NCBI GenBank assembly: GCA_902729315.2
Contig: LR746280.1
Span: 3,703,001-3,767,000, forward strand
Reading direction: 5' to 3'
Length of the DNA: 64,000 nucleotides
Origin: Spirodela intermedia
Taxonomy: Eukaryota > Streptophyta > Magnoliopsida > Alismatales > Araceae
A model generated the notes under the pieces. That model was not told the DNA's origin. It saw only the letters and a program-made list of their open reading frames with translations, and did not search any database. Both the position numbers and the translations under genes were made by a program. Positions 37,349-48,846 of the stretch are shown in pieces (the stretch's first letter is position 1; each line of letters opens with the position of its first letter).

Positions 37349-38397
37349 GCTCAGCGGCGGATGGGACCTCGGCGGCGAGGGCGGTCTCCCGATTCCTCCT
37401 CATCGCCCCTCCGTGTATCCCGTCACCGGGGAGCGGCGGCGGGGTGATGATCGTCCCCTTGACTCGGTGTGTGGCGTGTCGGAACAAAAAACAAGCGATG
37501 AACGCGTTGTATATTCCCAAGTTCCCTTATATGGTAAGAAAGTTTAGAAAATACCACGGCCAAAAAGTGGGGAAATCGTTAACCATGAGGCCGCAAAGAA
37601 GATGGCATCACCGTGGGCCTGAACCAACTTTGTATGATTCTTGGTCAGATAAATGGACCCAAGTGGCTAGTGTGGACTTAGTTCCCTTAGCTTCAACGTA
37701 ATGTCGGAGATATTCCTCTATGTCTAGTGGCTTCACGATGTTATTACTCGTGGCTTCACATAGCCGCTTGAGTGTGGCTAGAGATAAGTCTTCATATCTT
37801 GGTCCATACTACTTGATAATAATGTTAATATCTTCGGTGTTTACTACATTGTGCATCTTATGTCTCTTACAATATGCATCAGCTTAACTCGTCCACACAA
37901 CACATATAGGTAGTGGTTGACCACTTAGGCACCAAATTGGAGGACTTTGTCCCCTATATAAAGCATTTGTGCCATGCCCTCAACTGTCATTCATAATAGA
38001 CAACATCATAGGTCAACGAACAATGTTGTCCATCAATAGAGTTGCAAAGGTTGTCTCATGCTACTTGCAACTTAGGACATTAGCCACCACATTGAGACAT
38101 GTTAACTTGTTCATGAAGTCAAATTTATACTCTATCAAAAGTCTTGCCAATGTACTTATTTTGATATGAGTATTACCTAAGTCTAAAAACAAATGATTAT
38201 TACATTGTTCATACATATTACAAAAAAATAATGTAGAAAATAGTGGTGTATAGAGTAATGATGTTTTATCATGTTGAAGTTCTAGTTCAAACATACCACT
38301 AGAGCACTTTTTACATCAAAATGTCAACGTGACTAAATTTGAAGTATCAAGTTTTTTTGCAGCCAATGTTTCATAGTAGTTAGGTAGTGACGTGACT
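37349..38397. other. AGPase 3' UTR and downstream intergenic DNA
   Basis: The first 150-200 bp are GC-rich and are probably the 3' UTR. A 118-codon plus-strand frame at 37345-37701 runs from the UTR into the spacer and resembles nothing known. Beyond about 37700 the DNA is AT-rich with no recognised gene; transposon debris is likely. Confidence 0.5.
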
Positions 38398-40133
38398 TAG
38401 TCGTTGTATAGTAAATCACATAAATTTAAAATTTATAAAATTAGAAAATATTAATTTTTGAATATTTAAAAGTATTTCTAAATAAATATATCAATTATAA
38501 TTTAATAAAACTTCCAAAAATAATGATAACTTTCCAAGTCAGTCACAAGAATGTAATATAATATTGGGTAATTTTTTGAAATTTTTCTCAAAGAATATGA
38601 GTTTTTATGAATTTTCTACTAAACAATAAAAATAACATATATTTAAAATTCACAAAAAAGAGAAATAAGGGTACAGATGTCAAGATGACATCAGCACTCG
38701 ATGAATGTGAATTGAACGAAAATAGAGTTTCATCCGACGATTCTTACGTAACTGATTACACACAATTTAATTGATCAAATTAAGATTTATAAAAATCAAA
38801 AAAATTGTAGTTGAATGACGTATAATTTGGTAATTTTAAATCACACAAATATCACTAAATAAATTAAAAATTAAGTTGAAAGTAGAAAAATAAATTTTGG
38901 CATCACGGCGGTGATGTGTCAACGATGTACAAAAATTCTAAGTGTTTGAGAAGATCATCATATAGTGTCAACGGCCTCGAAAGCTCTTCTTAGACAAGGA
39001 TAACATGGATAATCTTTAGATCTTCTTGCAAAGTCTAAAGATCAATAAAATAGGTCGTCGAATCATCTCCAATAGCTATCACTTAGTAGAGTAGAAAAAT
39101 AGTGATTTGTGACTCTTTGACAACTGTCACCTGATGGAGAAGAGTTGAATGGAGGTAGGGCATGTGTCAAGAAACCTCATCCTCAAGTCTGCGTAGTAAG
39201 AAGAGGCTCTTTCATTGCATCCAATATGCTCTCAAGAGGTGGCGACTTGTCTTTCGATAGATCGCCCTCTTCCTAATGATGATATGTTCGTTGATTAATT
39301 AGAGATGATTTATTCAATGGATTTGTGACCTTTTTATCGTGAATTATTCAGTAATTTTAGTAATAATGTTCTGCAAATCACGTTAACGAGATTTTCGTCA
39401 ATAATCTAATGATTCTGATGGCTTAATTATTCACTAGTGATTTGTAAAAAAGTCACGATAATCAAATAAAAATAAGAGTTTTAGCTCTAAGAGGATTTGA
39501 ACCTGTGTTAGTTAATTATATATATGAGAGAGATTGAAATAAATATTATAATATTCTTATCAAGTGACATCATCATGATATATCTCTATTATAACTAAAA
39601 GATAATTTAGGTATTAAAATCTTTGAAGCTTTTCAAAAGAAGGTGTGATGCGGGTTTAGACCCACATCACTTGTGCACTGACGTTTTGGGCGAATATATA
39701 GTGATATCATATTTGCAAGTAATAAGTTTCTTTTTCTCGTGTGTACGATCACTCCTTGTCTCACAATCTACTGACCACTAATGATGTGGAAAGAGAGTGG
39801 TGCACACCTACCTCCATCAGTCCTAGCCACTCAAGTCTCTACTCGCAGCTCCCAATGACTACGCTTTTGACTTGCTTATAGACCTAATCAATCAGTAGGT
39901 CCCCCTCTTTTGCATATTTTTTATTTTAATTTCTTTTTCTTTATTTATCTCAAATATAGGACTAGAAAAATCATATAAATTCATAGAAAATCACATAATC
40001 AGCCAAAAATTCATGTTAATCAATTGAAAATAACTTTTCACAATTTAACATAAATATAAGTCTATTTATCATAAGTTAAGACTAAAATTATATTATTTAC
40101 TAATTATTAACTCATGATAATGAAGACTTATCA
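38398..40133 (+). repeat. LTR-like repeat family, copy C
   Basis: A 1736-bp unit from TGACGTGACTTAGTCGTTG to GAAGACTTATCA, same orientation and landmarks as copies A and B. The 5-bp flanks (GGTAG left, AACAA right) do not match, so either the target duplication has decayed or the two ends come from different insertions. Confidence 0.75.
39647..39668. repeat. Conserved 22-bp dyad in copy C
   Basis: The best-preserved version: arms GATGCGGG and CCCACATC around TTTAGA. With one G-T pair it forms an 8-bp stem. Confidence 0.65.
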
Positions 40134-40337
40134 AACAACCATAGGACTAACTCACTATTAAAGATTATTTAAGTTCATGAAAAACAAACTATCACTTACT
40201 CATCTAATATTATCACCTATCCTTATTCTAGAGGTGAATTAGTAGTGATACTAATCGTATGTACCCCTAGATACACTTTTAATAAAAGTTAGTAGAGTTG
40301 AGGAAGAAGAATTATAGTAGTCAACTAAGTTAAGCAC

Positions 40338-40690
40338 TCATTGATGGTGTGAAACTTTTCTTAGTCTATCTACATCTTTGCAACCTATGACTTGATAAAG
40401 GAAGTCAACTACTTTTAGTGTAAACCTACTCTTTTCAAGGTTGAGGAAATATATGTGGGTCCTTAGTTTCAACAACACTTCATAGAGGTGCCCTATATGT
40501 TCTTCCAAAATATTATTATACATCAAGATGTCATCAAATAGAAACCAACAAACCATCAATTTACTCCTAAAAGATGACATTTCAAAAATTGGAAAATGTT
40601 TTCATTGTGTTTGTAAAGACTAAACATCATCAATATGAACTTGTGTGAACCATAAAAAGTCACACATGTTATCATTAGTTCACCTTCCTT
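40338..40690 (-). mobile_element. Ty3/gypsy reverse-transcriptase fragment
   Basis: A minus-strand frame (40338-40580) reads FDDILMYNNILEEHIGHLYE and continues into NLEKSRFTLKVVDFL, the gypsy RT core around the (F)DDIL catalytic motif and the downstream LxHLxxV...NLxKCxF region. Just upstream on the minus strand, the weaker FYGSHKFILMMFSL (about 40640-40690) matches the preceding RT segment in another frame. No LTR, integrase or RNase H joined to it was recognised. It is a short dead relic. Confidence 0.8.
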
Positions 40691-41730
40691 AATTTCAACA
40701 CAATGGTGGCCCACTCAAGTACCTACTAAAAATTATCTACCCCTTACAATTAGTTAAATAGCTCTTTTGTGTTGACACAATAGGTATTTTTCACTTGTGA
40801 TTGTAGTTTCTTGAGGCATGCCATTGCACACATACTAAGCATGAGTTCAACTTCGTGATCCACCTTTTACATTAGTGAGAGTTCATGCTAAAAGAGTTTT
40901 AAATATGACATCTTGGAATTTGTACAATCTACATGTAATTCATAATGAAGTCTTTTTGACGCACTGACCTCTATTAATATATATATTGTCATCATATGCA
41001 CACATATAATGCACATGTCTGTGACTGCAACAATAGGAAAGGTTTTTACATACCTACCATAACACGTGCTTATTATGCACATGGTGGTGGTAGGTGTTAA
41101 AACTAGATTTATATGTTTTAATTAGTTTTATTATTTGATTTTATTTTGTTAACTTGTAGAATAAATATGGGATATATTGTTAATTTTAAAAGTCTGAAGT
41201 TAGAATAGGTAGCGTAACTTTTTATTATTAAAATAATAAAATGATAAAATTCTTCCACCCACTAGCAAGTCATCACTAGATAGCTGCCCCAGAAATATTT
41301 TCATTTATTTCAATGTAGCCATCTAGAGCACGATGTGATCTAGTAGTATGTAGAGAGCCACGTCATCTAATTAGCCTGATCCTACAGCTGGCAAACCACC
41401 ACAATACCAGATGCGTAAAATGATCATTTGGCAGTTTGAGAATCTAACATCGCTCAGCACACACGTGGCCTTAAAGGCTGATCTAATGGCTATGGAGGTG
41501 CCACAGTACTAGAACTTAAGTTCCCAATCAGTACTAGTTTGCAGTGGGTTGATCTTGCATCACTCAAAACACCATGTGACAAAGTTCATTTGATCTAATG
41601 GCTTGTGAAGCACCACAATACCAAGAACATAAGTTCTCACAAGTATCACCGTTAGAGATATAAAGAAAATAATCGATTAATATCTGGTAAAACAAACATT
41701 ATCGATTATCTTTAAAATCTCAACAATAGT
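40691..41730. other. Intergenic DNA, probable retroelement debris
   Basis: No gene is seen. The stretch lies between the gypsy relic and LTR-like copy D. Two related strings, aagttcccaatcagtactag (41518) and taagttctcacaagtatcac (41630), each follow similar text about a cacaatacca motif and suggest a weak local duplication. Confidence 0.4.
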
Positions 41731-43358
41731 TGATAAGTTTTCATTATCTTTAATAATTTTTAAATAATATAGTTTTAGCCTTCACTCATGATAAATAGAC
41801 TTATATTTGTGTTAAAGTGTGAAAAGATAGTATTCGGTTGATTAACATGAATTTTTGGATAATTATGTGATTTTATATGATTTATATGATTTTTATAGTC
41901 TTACTTTTGAGATAAATAAAGAAAAAGAAATAAAAATAAAAATATAGCAAAACAGGGGGGACCTACTAGCCAATTGGGCCTGCAAGCGGGTCAGAAGTAC
42001 AATTAGGGAGGAGCCGTGAGTAGGGGCTTGAGCGACTAAGATCGCTAGAGGAATGTGTACGCCGCTCCTCTTCCACGTCACTGGTGGTCAGCGACTGTGG
42101 AGCAAGGAGTGGTCATACATGTGCGAAAAAGGGACTTGATCAAAAATATAATATTACTATATATTCACTAAAAACTTCGACACACAAGTGATGTGAGACT
42201 AAACCTGCATCACACCTTCCCCAAAAAGGGCAGGCAACCGACGTAGGTTAAAATCTTCCTAGAGTCAAAACTCATATTTTTTATCTAATAATTATGACTT
42301 TCCTACAAATCACCAGTGAAGGATTAAGCAACTAGAATTACTAGATCATTGACGAAAATCTCGTCAACGTGATTCCCGAAGTATTGTTACTAAAATTGCT
42401 GAACAATTCATGAGAAAAGGATTGCAAATCTATCGAGTAAAGCATCTTCGATTGATCAACTAATAAGTCATTGTCAGAAAGAAGACGATCTGTCGGGAGA
42501 TGAGTCGCCACTTCTTGAGAGCGTATCGGATATGATGAAGAGCCTCTTCTTGCTGCGCGGACCTGAAGATGAAGCTCCCTGACACGCATCTCACCTCCAT
42601 CTAGTTCTTTTCCATCGAGTGACAGTTGCGAAAGAGTCGCAAAGTCGTTGTTTTTCTACTCCATTAGGTGACAACTGCCGAAGATGATTCAATGACCCAT
42701 TTCATTAATCTCTAGATTTCACAAGGAGATCTAGAGATTGCCAACGTCGTCCTTGTCCAAAGAGAGTCTTCAAAGCCATGGACATTACATAATAATCCTC
42801 CTGAACGTTCATGATTTCGGTGCATCGTCAACGCATCGCCATCGCAATGCCAGAACTCTATTTTCCTATTTTCAACTTATTTTCCACTTCATTTAATGAT
42901 AATTTATGTGATTTGAATTTATCAAGATATACTTCATTCAATTATAATTCTTCTGGCTTTTACGGATCTTAATTTAATCAATTAAATCATTTATAATTAC
43001 TTACGTAATAATTGTCGAGCAGAACTCTATTTCCACTCAATTTGCATTGGTCAAAAGCTGATGCAATCCTAACATCTGCACCCTTACTTTCTTTTTTCGT
43101 TAATTTTAAATATATTTCTTTTTTATTTCTTAGTATAAAATTTATAGAAAATAGTATTCTTTATAGAAAATTCTAAATAATTACCAGATATTATATTACA
43201 TCCTTGTGATTGACTTGGAAAATTACTGCTTTTTTTAGAAGTTTTATTAAATTATACTTGATATATTTGTTCATAAATACTTCTAAATATTTGAAAAGTC
43301 ATATTTCTTAGTTTTATAAATTTTAAATTTACGTGATTTACTATACAGTGACTTATCA
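41731..43358 (-). repeat. LTR-like repeat family, copy D (inverted, 26-bp flanking repeats)
   Basis: A 1628-bp unit on the minus strand relative to copies A-C. Its ends are TGATAAGT and ACTTATCA, a short perfect terminal inverted repeat. It is directly abutted by 26-bp direct repeats at 41705-41730 and 43359-43384 (attatctttaaaatctcaac plus six more bases, 24 of 26 identical), far longer than the 4-6 bp expected of an LTR insertion. A minus-strand frame (42341-42589) reads RELHLQVRAARRGSSS, homologous to the frame in copy A. The dyad lies at 42190-42211. Confidence 0.75.
42190..42211. repeat. Conserved 22-bp dyad in copy D
   Basis: Arms GATGTGAG and CTGCATC around ACTAAAC, the inverted equivalent of the dyads in copies A-C. 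Confidence 0.55.
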
Positions 43359-43384
43359 ATTATCTTTAAAATCTCAACGGTAGT

Positions 43385-44089
43385 CACAAATACGAAATCT
43401 GTTCTTCCCTCCTCTTACATGATCAACGTCTCTCACGATCAATAAGCTCGTTCTTTCCTCCCTCATCTACACTCAAGGCCTCTAGCAAGTGGTCAGCTTT
43501 TTCCTTTTCCTCCTAGACGATAGTGATAACCATAAATCAACAAGCTAAAGAGAGAACTATTATAAGAATTTGGTAAGAAAGATTTAGATAGCCAAAAGCT
43601 TATTGAGATGAGAATCACTTGCAATAGATTAGTAAATTAAAGAATCCAGCATACATGTCAATGAAGATGGTCATCATAGAAAAATTCATGTTATATATGA
43701 CCTCAATTAGCCTTCAGAATTGGCTAATTAGAGGCACCACACAAGATGAAATATATTAAGATTTTAGTTGAAAAGTTCAATCTTCAAGTGAGAGATTTTA
43801 AGAGTTATGAAGATTGATTTCTTATTTGGGCTTTGTTGAGTTTTAATAAGCTTTTAGTAAGTATAGTAAGTACACAGATCTAACTTTGGAGACAATGGGT
43901 GGGCTCTTTAGGGAGCAATATCTCTAGGTGGGTCTTTAGGGAGGCAGTGTTATCTCATATAATCAAGACATCCAAATATATTTTGGTGCCAAAGGATTGT
44001 AAAGGATGGTCTTTGGATGCAAGCTTGTTTTGTGTGACTATAGACATAGAAGGTTTCTTAGAACCACTTAAATCTGGTGTGTTTCTTAT

Positions 44090-44170
<81 letters not shown>

Positions 44171-46177
44171 GCAATTTTGCATCAAACTCCCTAATGTAGC
44201 CTAGCACATAAAAATTAAAGAGGAGTCTGAAACTAGGGGCCCAACCACTTTGAAATTAGGCAACTAAGAAAAGAATATTCAAAGGGGGTTGAATTGTTAA
44301 TTGGGCCCAAAAAAGTACAAAACAATTCTTTAGGAAAGATACTAAACTTACTTTATGTCTATTTTCTTCTAGAAGGTACTTTAAATGCTGGTCAAAGTTT
44401 GTCCTGAAAATATGTTCAAGATCCTAGTATGTCAAAGTCTATTTTAGACCTGGTTAGAGTTTGTCAACAAGATTAGTCAAATTGCCCTTTTGGGAGCCCC
44501 CTACCCCTTTTAGGCCTATATAATGGCCCCCACTATAACTTGAGGACACTTTTGAAATAATATGAGTTTTTCTATTATGAGATATTCTCCCTTCTTCCTA
44601 TTGATTCAAGCATCTACTTGTGAATTCAATGGTCCTTCACTGATGTTATGGATTCAAGGTCACCCCTTTGTGGATTTAAGAGTTAAAGGTTCTAATTTTT
44701 TGGATCTAGAAACCAATTTTATCTTTAAAATTTGTGTTTTGTTGATTCAAGCATAGATCTTATTATCTTCCACGCCACTATTATGTCACTTTGAATGTGC
44801 AACAAGGAAAATACAATAACACTTCCTTCAACACTTTTGTCCACTCATATTCTTCTTAAACATTGTTTTATTAACATTAAGTAGCCTCACCAATGTTCAA
44901 AAATACTTTAGGACTTCAAGAATGAATATTCCTCACTCTCTAATGTTAATACATTATTGGAGAGAAATTTCTATCTTACTTGAGGTCATACAACTCTCCC
45001 CAATACTCACTTGACCCAATTAGTTATAGGTTAGTGTTGGTTTGTTGGCATAACCACCCTAGTCACCTGGTTGTGTGCTCACATCCATAGTAGAATTATA
45101 CATCTTTGATGTGTAATGCCAAAATTATGTTTCCAAATGCATTTTAGTGCATTGCACGATGTCAATGACACCTTATGCTAGCATGTGCTGCTTCTGCTAT
45201 TGTGACTTTGAGGTTTATAGAGAAGTCTAAACTTTTGATCTTCATCCTTGAGCACAAAGGAAGGAAATCATTTGTGTTCAAGCCTTCATAGACTCCATCA
45301 TCTATTAGAAGTTTCCTTAGCTTACATGCAATATTTTTAAGTCGTTGACTGAACTTGTAAGATTACTGATCTATTCCCAATGTTTCAACTTTACTAAAAC
45401 TTCAACATTTAAGACATTTGCTTATTGGTTTGGATCAAGATGTTAGGCTTAGTATGGTTTGGATACTCACTAGTTCATCCCTAGAGCCATAGGCTCAATG
45501 AGGCTTCTATCTGCTATGGAGGCTTACTAAAGATGTTGATTCAACATGTTTCAGTTATAAATTAATAGAACATAAGGACTTTGTCCTTGGAGAATAGAGT
45601 AGCTAATATTATTAAAATGACCATAAATTTTTATGTGAATCTATATTACTCTTCTTTAACTTGTGAAAGATGAATTATAGAAAGGTTTAATTCACTCCCT
45701 TCTTGGAGCTTGTATGCCTTAAGTTAAACTAACACTCTTAGCATCTCTCGATTCTAGTACAATCATTTGACCAAGTCATGAATATTTGTGAGCAAGGCTC
45801 TTGTACTCTATGCTGATATATTGGCATGTCTACGCAAACGGGTATGATTTACCCACGTAAAGTCTCACATGGTGTCATCTGCCTGAGTTGTGTACCTATG
45901 AACAAGCCTCCTCTACTTCGTACGCATGTGATGCGAGTGCCTTTTCATGCGTAGCAGCGTACTTTCGTATCATGCTACATTGCGCCCGATGCACAAGATC
46001 CATGCATTCCAGCACTTGATCATGCGACATTGAGATTCTATCATATGGCACAATAAGGTTTCACACCTGCCCTATGCTTTATACGTATGGAGAGGTCTTT
46101 TTAGACATGCCCTTTTACACGGAGAGGGGGTCCAACGAAAAACGAATAAAGAATAACTAGCTAGATCGATCCAACGT
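43385..46177. other. Intergenic DNA, no gene seen
   Basis: AT-rich spacer. It contains the window's longest microsatellite, a minus-type relic border near 44275-44295 (aagggggttgaattg) and a plus-type one near 45690 (aattcactcccttcttggag), which together may bound an old retroelement of about 1.4 kb. No protein similarity is recognised. Confidence 0.5.
44094..44168 (+). repeat. (CT)37 microsatellite
   Basis: A perfect 75-bp CT run, the longest in the window. The long frames crossing it are repeat artefacts. Confidence 0.97.
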
Positions 46178-46198
46178 CTCTCTCTCTCTCTCTCTCTC
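46178..46198 (+). repeat. (CT)n microsatellite next to the mannanase stop codon
   Basis: On the sense (minus) strand this is a GA run starting one base after the TGA of the mannanase gene, so the 3' UTR opens with it. Confidence 0.92.
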
Positions 46199-46199
46199 G

Positions 46200-47218
46200 T
46201 CAGTTTTTGGCGTCCCTCGAGGAAGAGAGCCGGTGGGGGGATCTGACGACCGGGATCAGCTCAAGCCTGCCTATGTCGCGGAGGCGGGCGATGAGCTTCC
46301 CGAGATGCCTCAGCTTGCGGCAGTTCTGTGCTATGAGGTTGGAGGTCGTCCAACGGAGCTCCTCGAGGACGACCTCGTACCCGTCGCCGTAGGACTCCAT
46401 GCCCTCCGCCAGGAGCTGCCAGAAGAGCCCCCCCGTTGCGGGCCCGCCGCCGCCGGCCCTAGCGGACCAGTAGATCTTGGAGAAGACGGCGCCGAAGAGG
46501 GCCTCCCTCTGCGCGGGGGTGAAGCCGGGGCTCCTACTGGACTTGCCGAACTCTGCCACGAGCAGCGGCTTCCGCAGGACCTCCCGCGCGTCCTCCAGGT
46601 GCGCGTCCAGCCATCTGTTCAGGAACCCCAGCTGGGCCTCCTCGTCCGCCGCCGGCAGCCTTCGCAAGAACGAGCAGAGCTCAGAAACGGAGCCCACCCG
46701 CGATGGGGTGATCGGATCAGTCACTCAGAGCGAGGATCGTGCGAGCTCACAGGGGGGCGACTGACCATTGATCGGGGTACGAGTGGACGGTGGCGAAGTC
46801 GATGCCCTTGATCTGGTTGTTGGCGATGAAGTCCGTGCCGACGTTGTGGTCAGCGACGAACTGCTTCTCCGCGGGCGCCGATTGGCCGTAGAACCCTTCC
46901 AGCCCGGCTTCCAGGAGGTGATTCCCGTCGACCGACTTCACGTACGCCGCCATCTCCGCGATCCAGTCCTGTTGCGGCCACCGCGAAAATTAACCCAATA
47001 ACCCTCCCTAAAAAGATAATGAACCGAGGGGCGGCAAGATCGGGGAGGGGCTTTCTAACCTGCACGGTCTTCCCAGACGGGTCGGACGGGCATCTGGGTT
47101 CGTTCATCAGCTCCCAGGCGAAGATCGTGGGATCGTCCCTGTACGCCACTCCGGTGAACTTGTTCACCCTCGTGATCACAGCCTACAAAATCACTCTACT
47201 GTTAGCGAGAGGCGGAGG

Positions 47219-47253
<35 letters not shown>

Positions 47254-47873
47254 ATTATTGATGCCTTGGCGTTGTTCTTGTAAAAATGCTTGACGAGGGC
47301 ATTGGTGAAGAACTCGTCGTCAGAGGAGATGGCCTGGCCCTGGTTCCTGGCCCAGCTGGCGTACTGCTTCTTCCCTCCAAAGCTGTCGTAGTTGTTGGTG
47401 AGGCTCAGGATGAGCCGGATCCCGTACTTGCCTGCCTCTGATATCACGAAATCCAGACCCTGCTGCGGCCGGTAGGAAGTGAGAAGAGGAAAGAAGGGGA
47501 GGGGAGGAGAATGTTCCGGCGGGATTCGCCGTGGTACCTGGAACACGCGCTCGTCGTAGACACCGGGGGAGATCTGGAGAGCGCTGGTGTTTCCGCTGCC
47601 GCCGTCGCTGAAGGCCCAAGTCCTGGCTATGGCGAGGCCATGGCGGGAGGCCTGCCTGAAGGCGGAAGAGACCTTGCCCCTCTGCGACGGCTCCGCCGCC
47701 ACGGCCATGAGCCAGTAGGCGTTGAACCCGTTGGCGAAGAATGGATCGCCGTTTAGCATCAGGTGTAACCCCCTTACCCTGACGAACCCCTCCCCCCACA
47801 CCGCATCCGCAGTGCGCCGCTGCCGGCTGAGGAACAGAAGAAGCAGGAACACCGCCACTCCCACCCTCTTCAT
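46200..47873 (-). CDS. Endo-1,4-beta-mannanase (GH5), secreted
   Basis: This hydrolyses mannan, glucomannan and galactomannan in plant cell walls, acting in the apoplast; the family works in seed germination and wall loosening. Five exons on the minus strand: 47538-47873, 47265-47459, 47060-47182, 46766-46968 and 46200-46659, giving 438 residues, normal for plant MANs. An N-terminal signal peptide ([20 protein letters not shown] then TADA) is followed by the GH5 barrel. The acid/base Glu205 lies in [11 protein letters not shown] and the nucleophile Glu322 in LLVAEFGKS; the SYPDQW segment is split by intron 4. Introns are 78-106 nt; intron 2 has a GC donor (AAG, then GCATCA) and a CT-rich body. 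The last roughly 24 residues after KLIARLRD look like an extension beyond the usual family end, reaching a TGA next to a GA run. Identification is firm. Confidence 0.95.
47218..47251 (+). repeat. (GA)n microsatellite in mannanase intron 2
   Basis: On the sense strand this is the CT tract that fills the middle of the 82-nt GC-AG intron. Confidence 0.9.
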
Positions 47874-48342
47874 CTCTCGCTCTCTCTCTCTCTCGCTGTG
47901 TTCAGACGCCGGCTAGCTGAGATGGGTCCTGCGCGAATCGATCAAGATGGATGGATTTGGAGCCTGCAGGGGTTGAAGACGACGGAGGCGACCGTTGACG
48001 GCGGTCCGCGGGAAGAGCTGCCGCAGAAGAACCTTCCTTCTGCGCCTCCTCCCCCGTGAGCTGTCGGGTCCCTCGCCGTCACAGACAGATCTGCGCGGAG
48101 AATCCGCCAAAAGCCAACCGCCATCCTCTCCATCTCTCTGTCGTGCGCATATGCTGGCCTCCGGCAGGGTTATATGGGCAGAGGGGTTGGTGGGAGACGA
48201 TGAAAATCTGGAAGGATGCTAATCCACGGGGTTGCCCCCGCAGAGTCCGAAGGGCTGACCAAGAACAAAACAAAACCGGCCACCTAGGAGCAAGGAGAGA
48301 CAGGGAGATCGAGCCGCAATTTCAAAGAGCGAGAAGAGTAGC

Positions 48343-48389
<47 letters not shown>

Positions 48390-48846
48390 GAGATTTCGTC
48401 CTGAAACCGGAAACAGAAGATCCCACGATCAAACTGAAATCCAAACTTTGCATGGCCACCAACCACACAAAAATCATGATTGACAAAGAACCACTCCGGG
48501 GACCCACTGATGTGCCGTTCCCAAGTACTGTGCTGGGTTTCTCTTATTGCCCTGCGATACCAAGTACAGATAGATGCGCAAGAGCTGGCACCCCCAAAGG
48601 CCATGTGGCCGTAACTGCATCTGCAGACAGCAAGAATTCCCCTGTTCTCTACTCCTACAAAGTAAAACGAGAGTCACAGTAGGAGTCCCCTCACAAGAAG
48701 CCGCCGGCTGACAGAGGAGCAAGCAAGTAGCCTGATCGACGGGACGATCTTCAGGGATTATTTTCCATTGGATCTTCCAAAGGGGAGTCGGGAGGTGCTG
48801 ACCTGAAACACCACCCATCCTTCTTCTCCCATGGGAAGAACAGGAC
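47874..48846 (-). promoter_or_regulatory. Spacer: mannanase promoter and carbonic anhydrase 3' UTR
   Basis: The 973 bp lie between two minus-strand genes. A sense-strand GA run (plus-strand CT, 47877-47894) directly precedes the mannanase ATG, a CATATAACCC stretch around 48167-48176 could be a TATA box, and a GA tract covers about 48340-48390. The part nearest 48846 should be the carbonic anhydrase 3' UTR. The 208-codon plus-strand frame at 48056-48682 is not considered real. Confidence 0.4.

Noticed and set aside
43899-44204. 101-codon frame with a long SLSLSL tail
   Set aside because: Most of it is the (CT)37 tract.
46233-46811. 192-codon plus-strand frame
   Set aside because: Antisense shadow of GC-rich mannanase exons 4-5.
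48056-48682. 208-codon plus-strand frame
   Set aside because: Crosses a GA tract and lies antisense to the mannanase promoter; no known domain.
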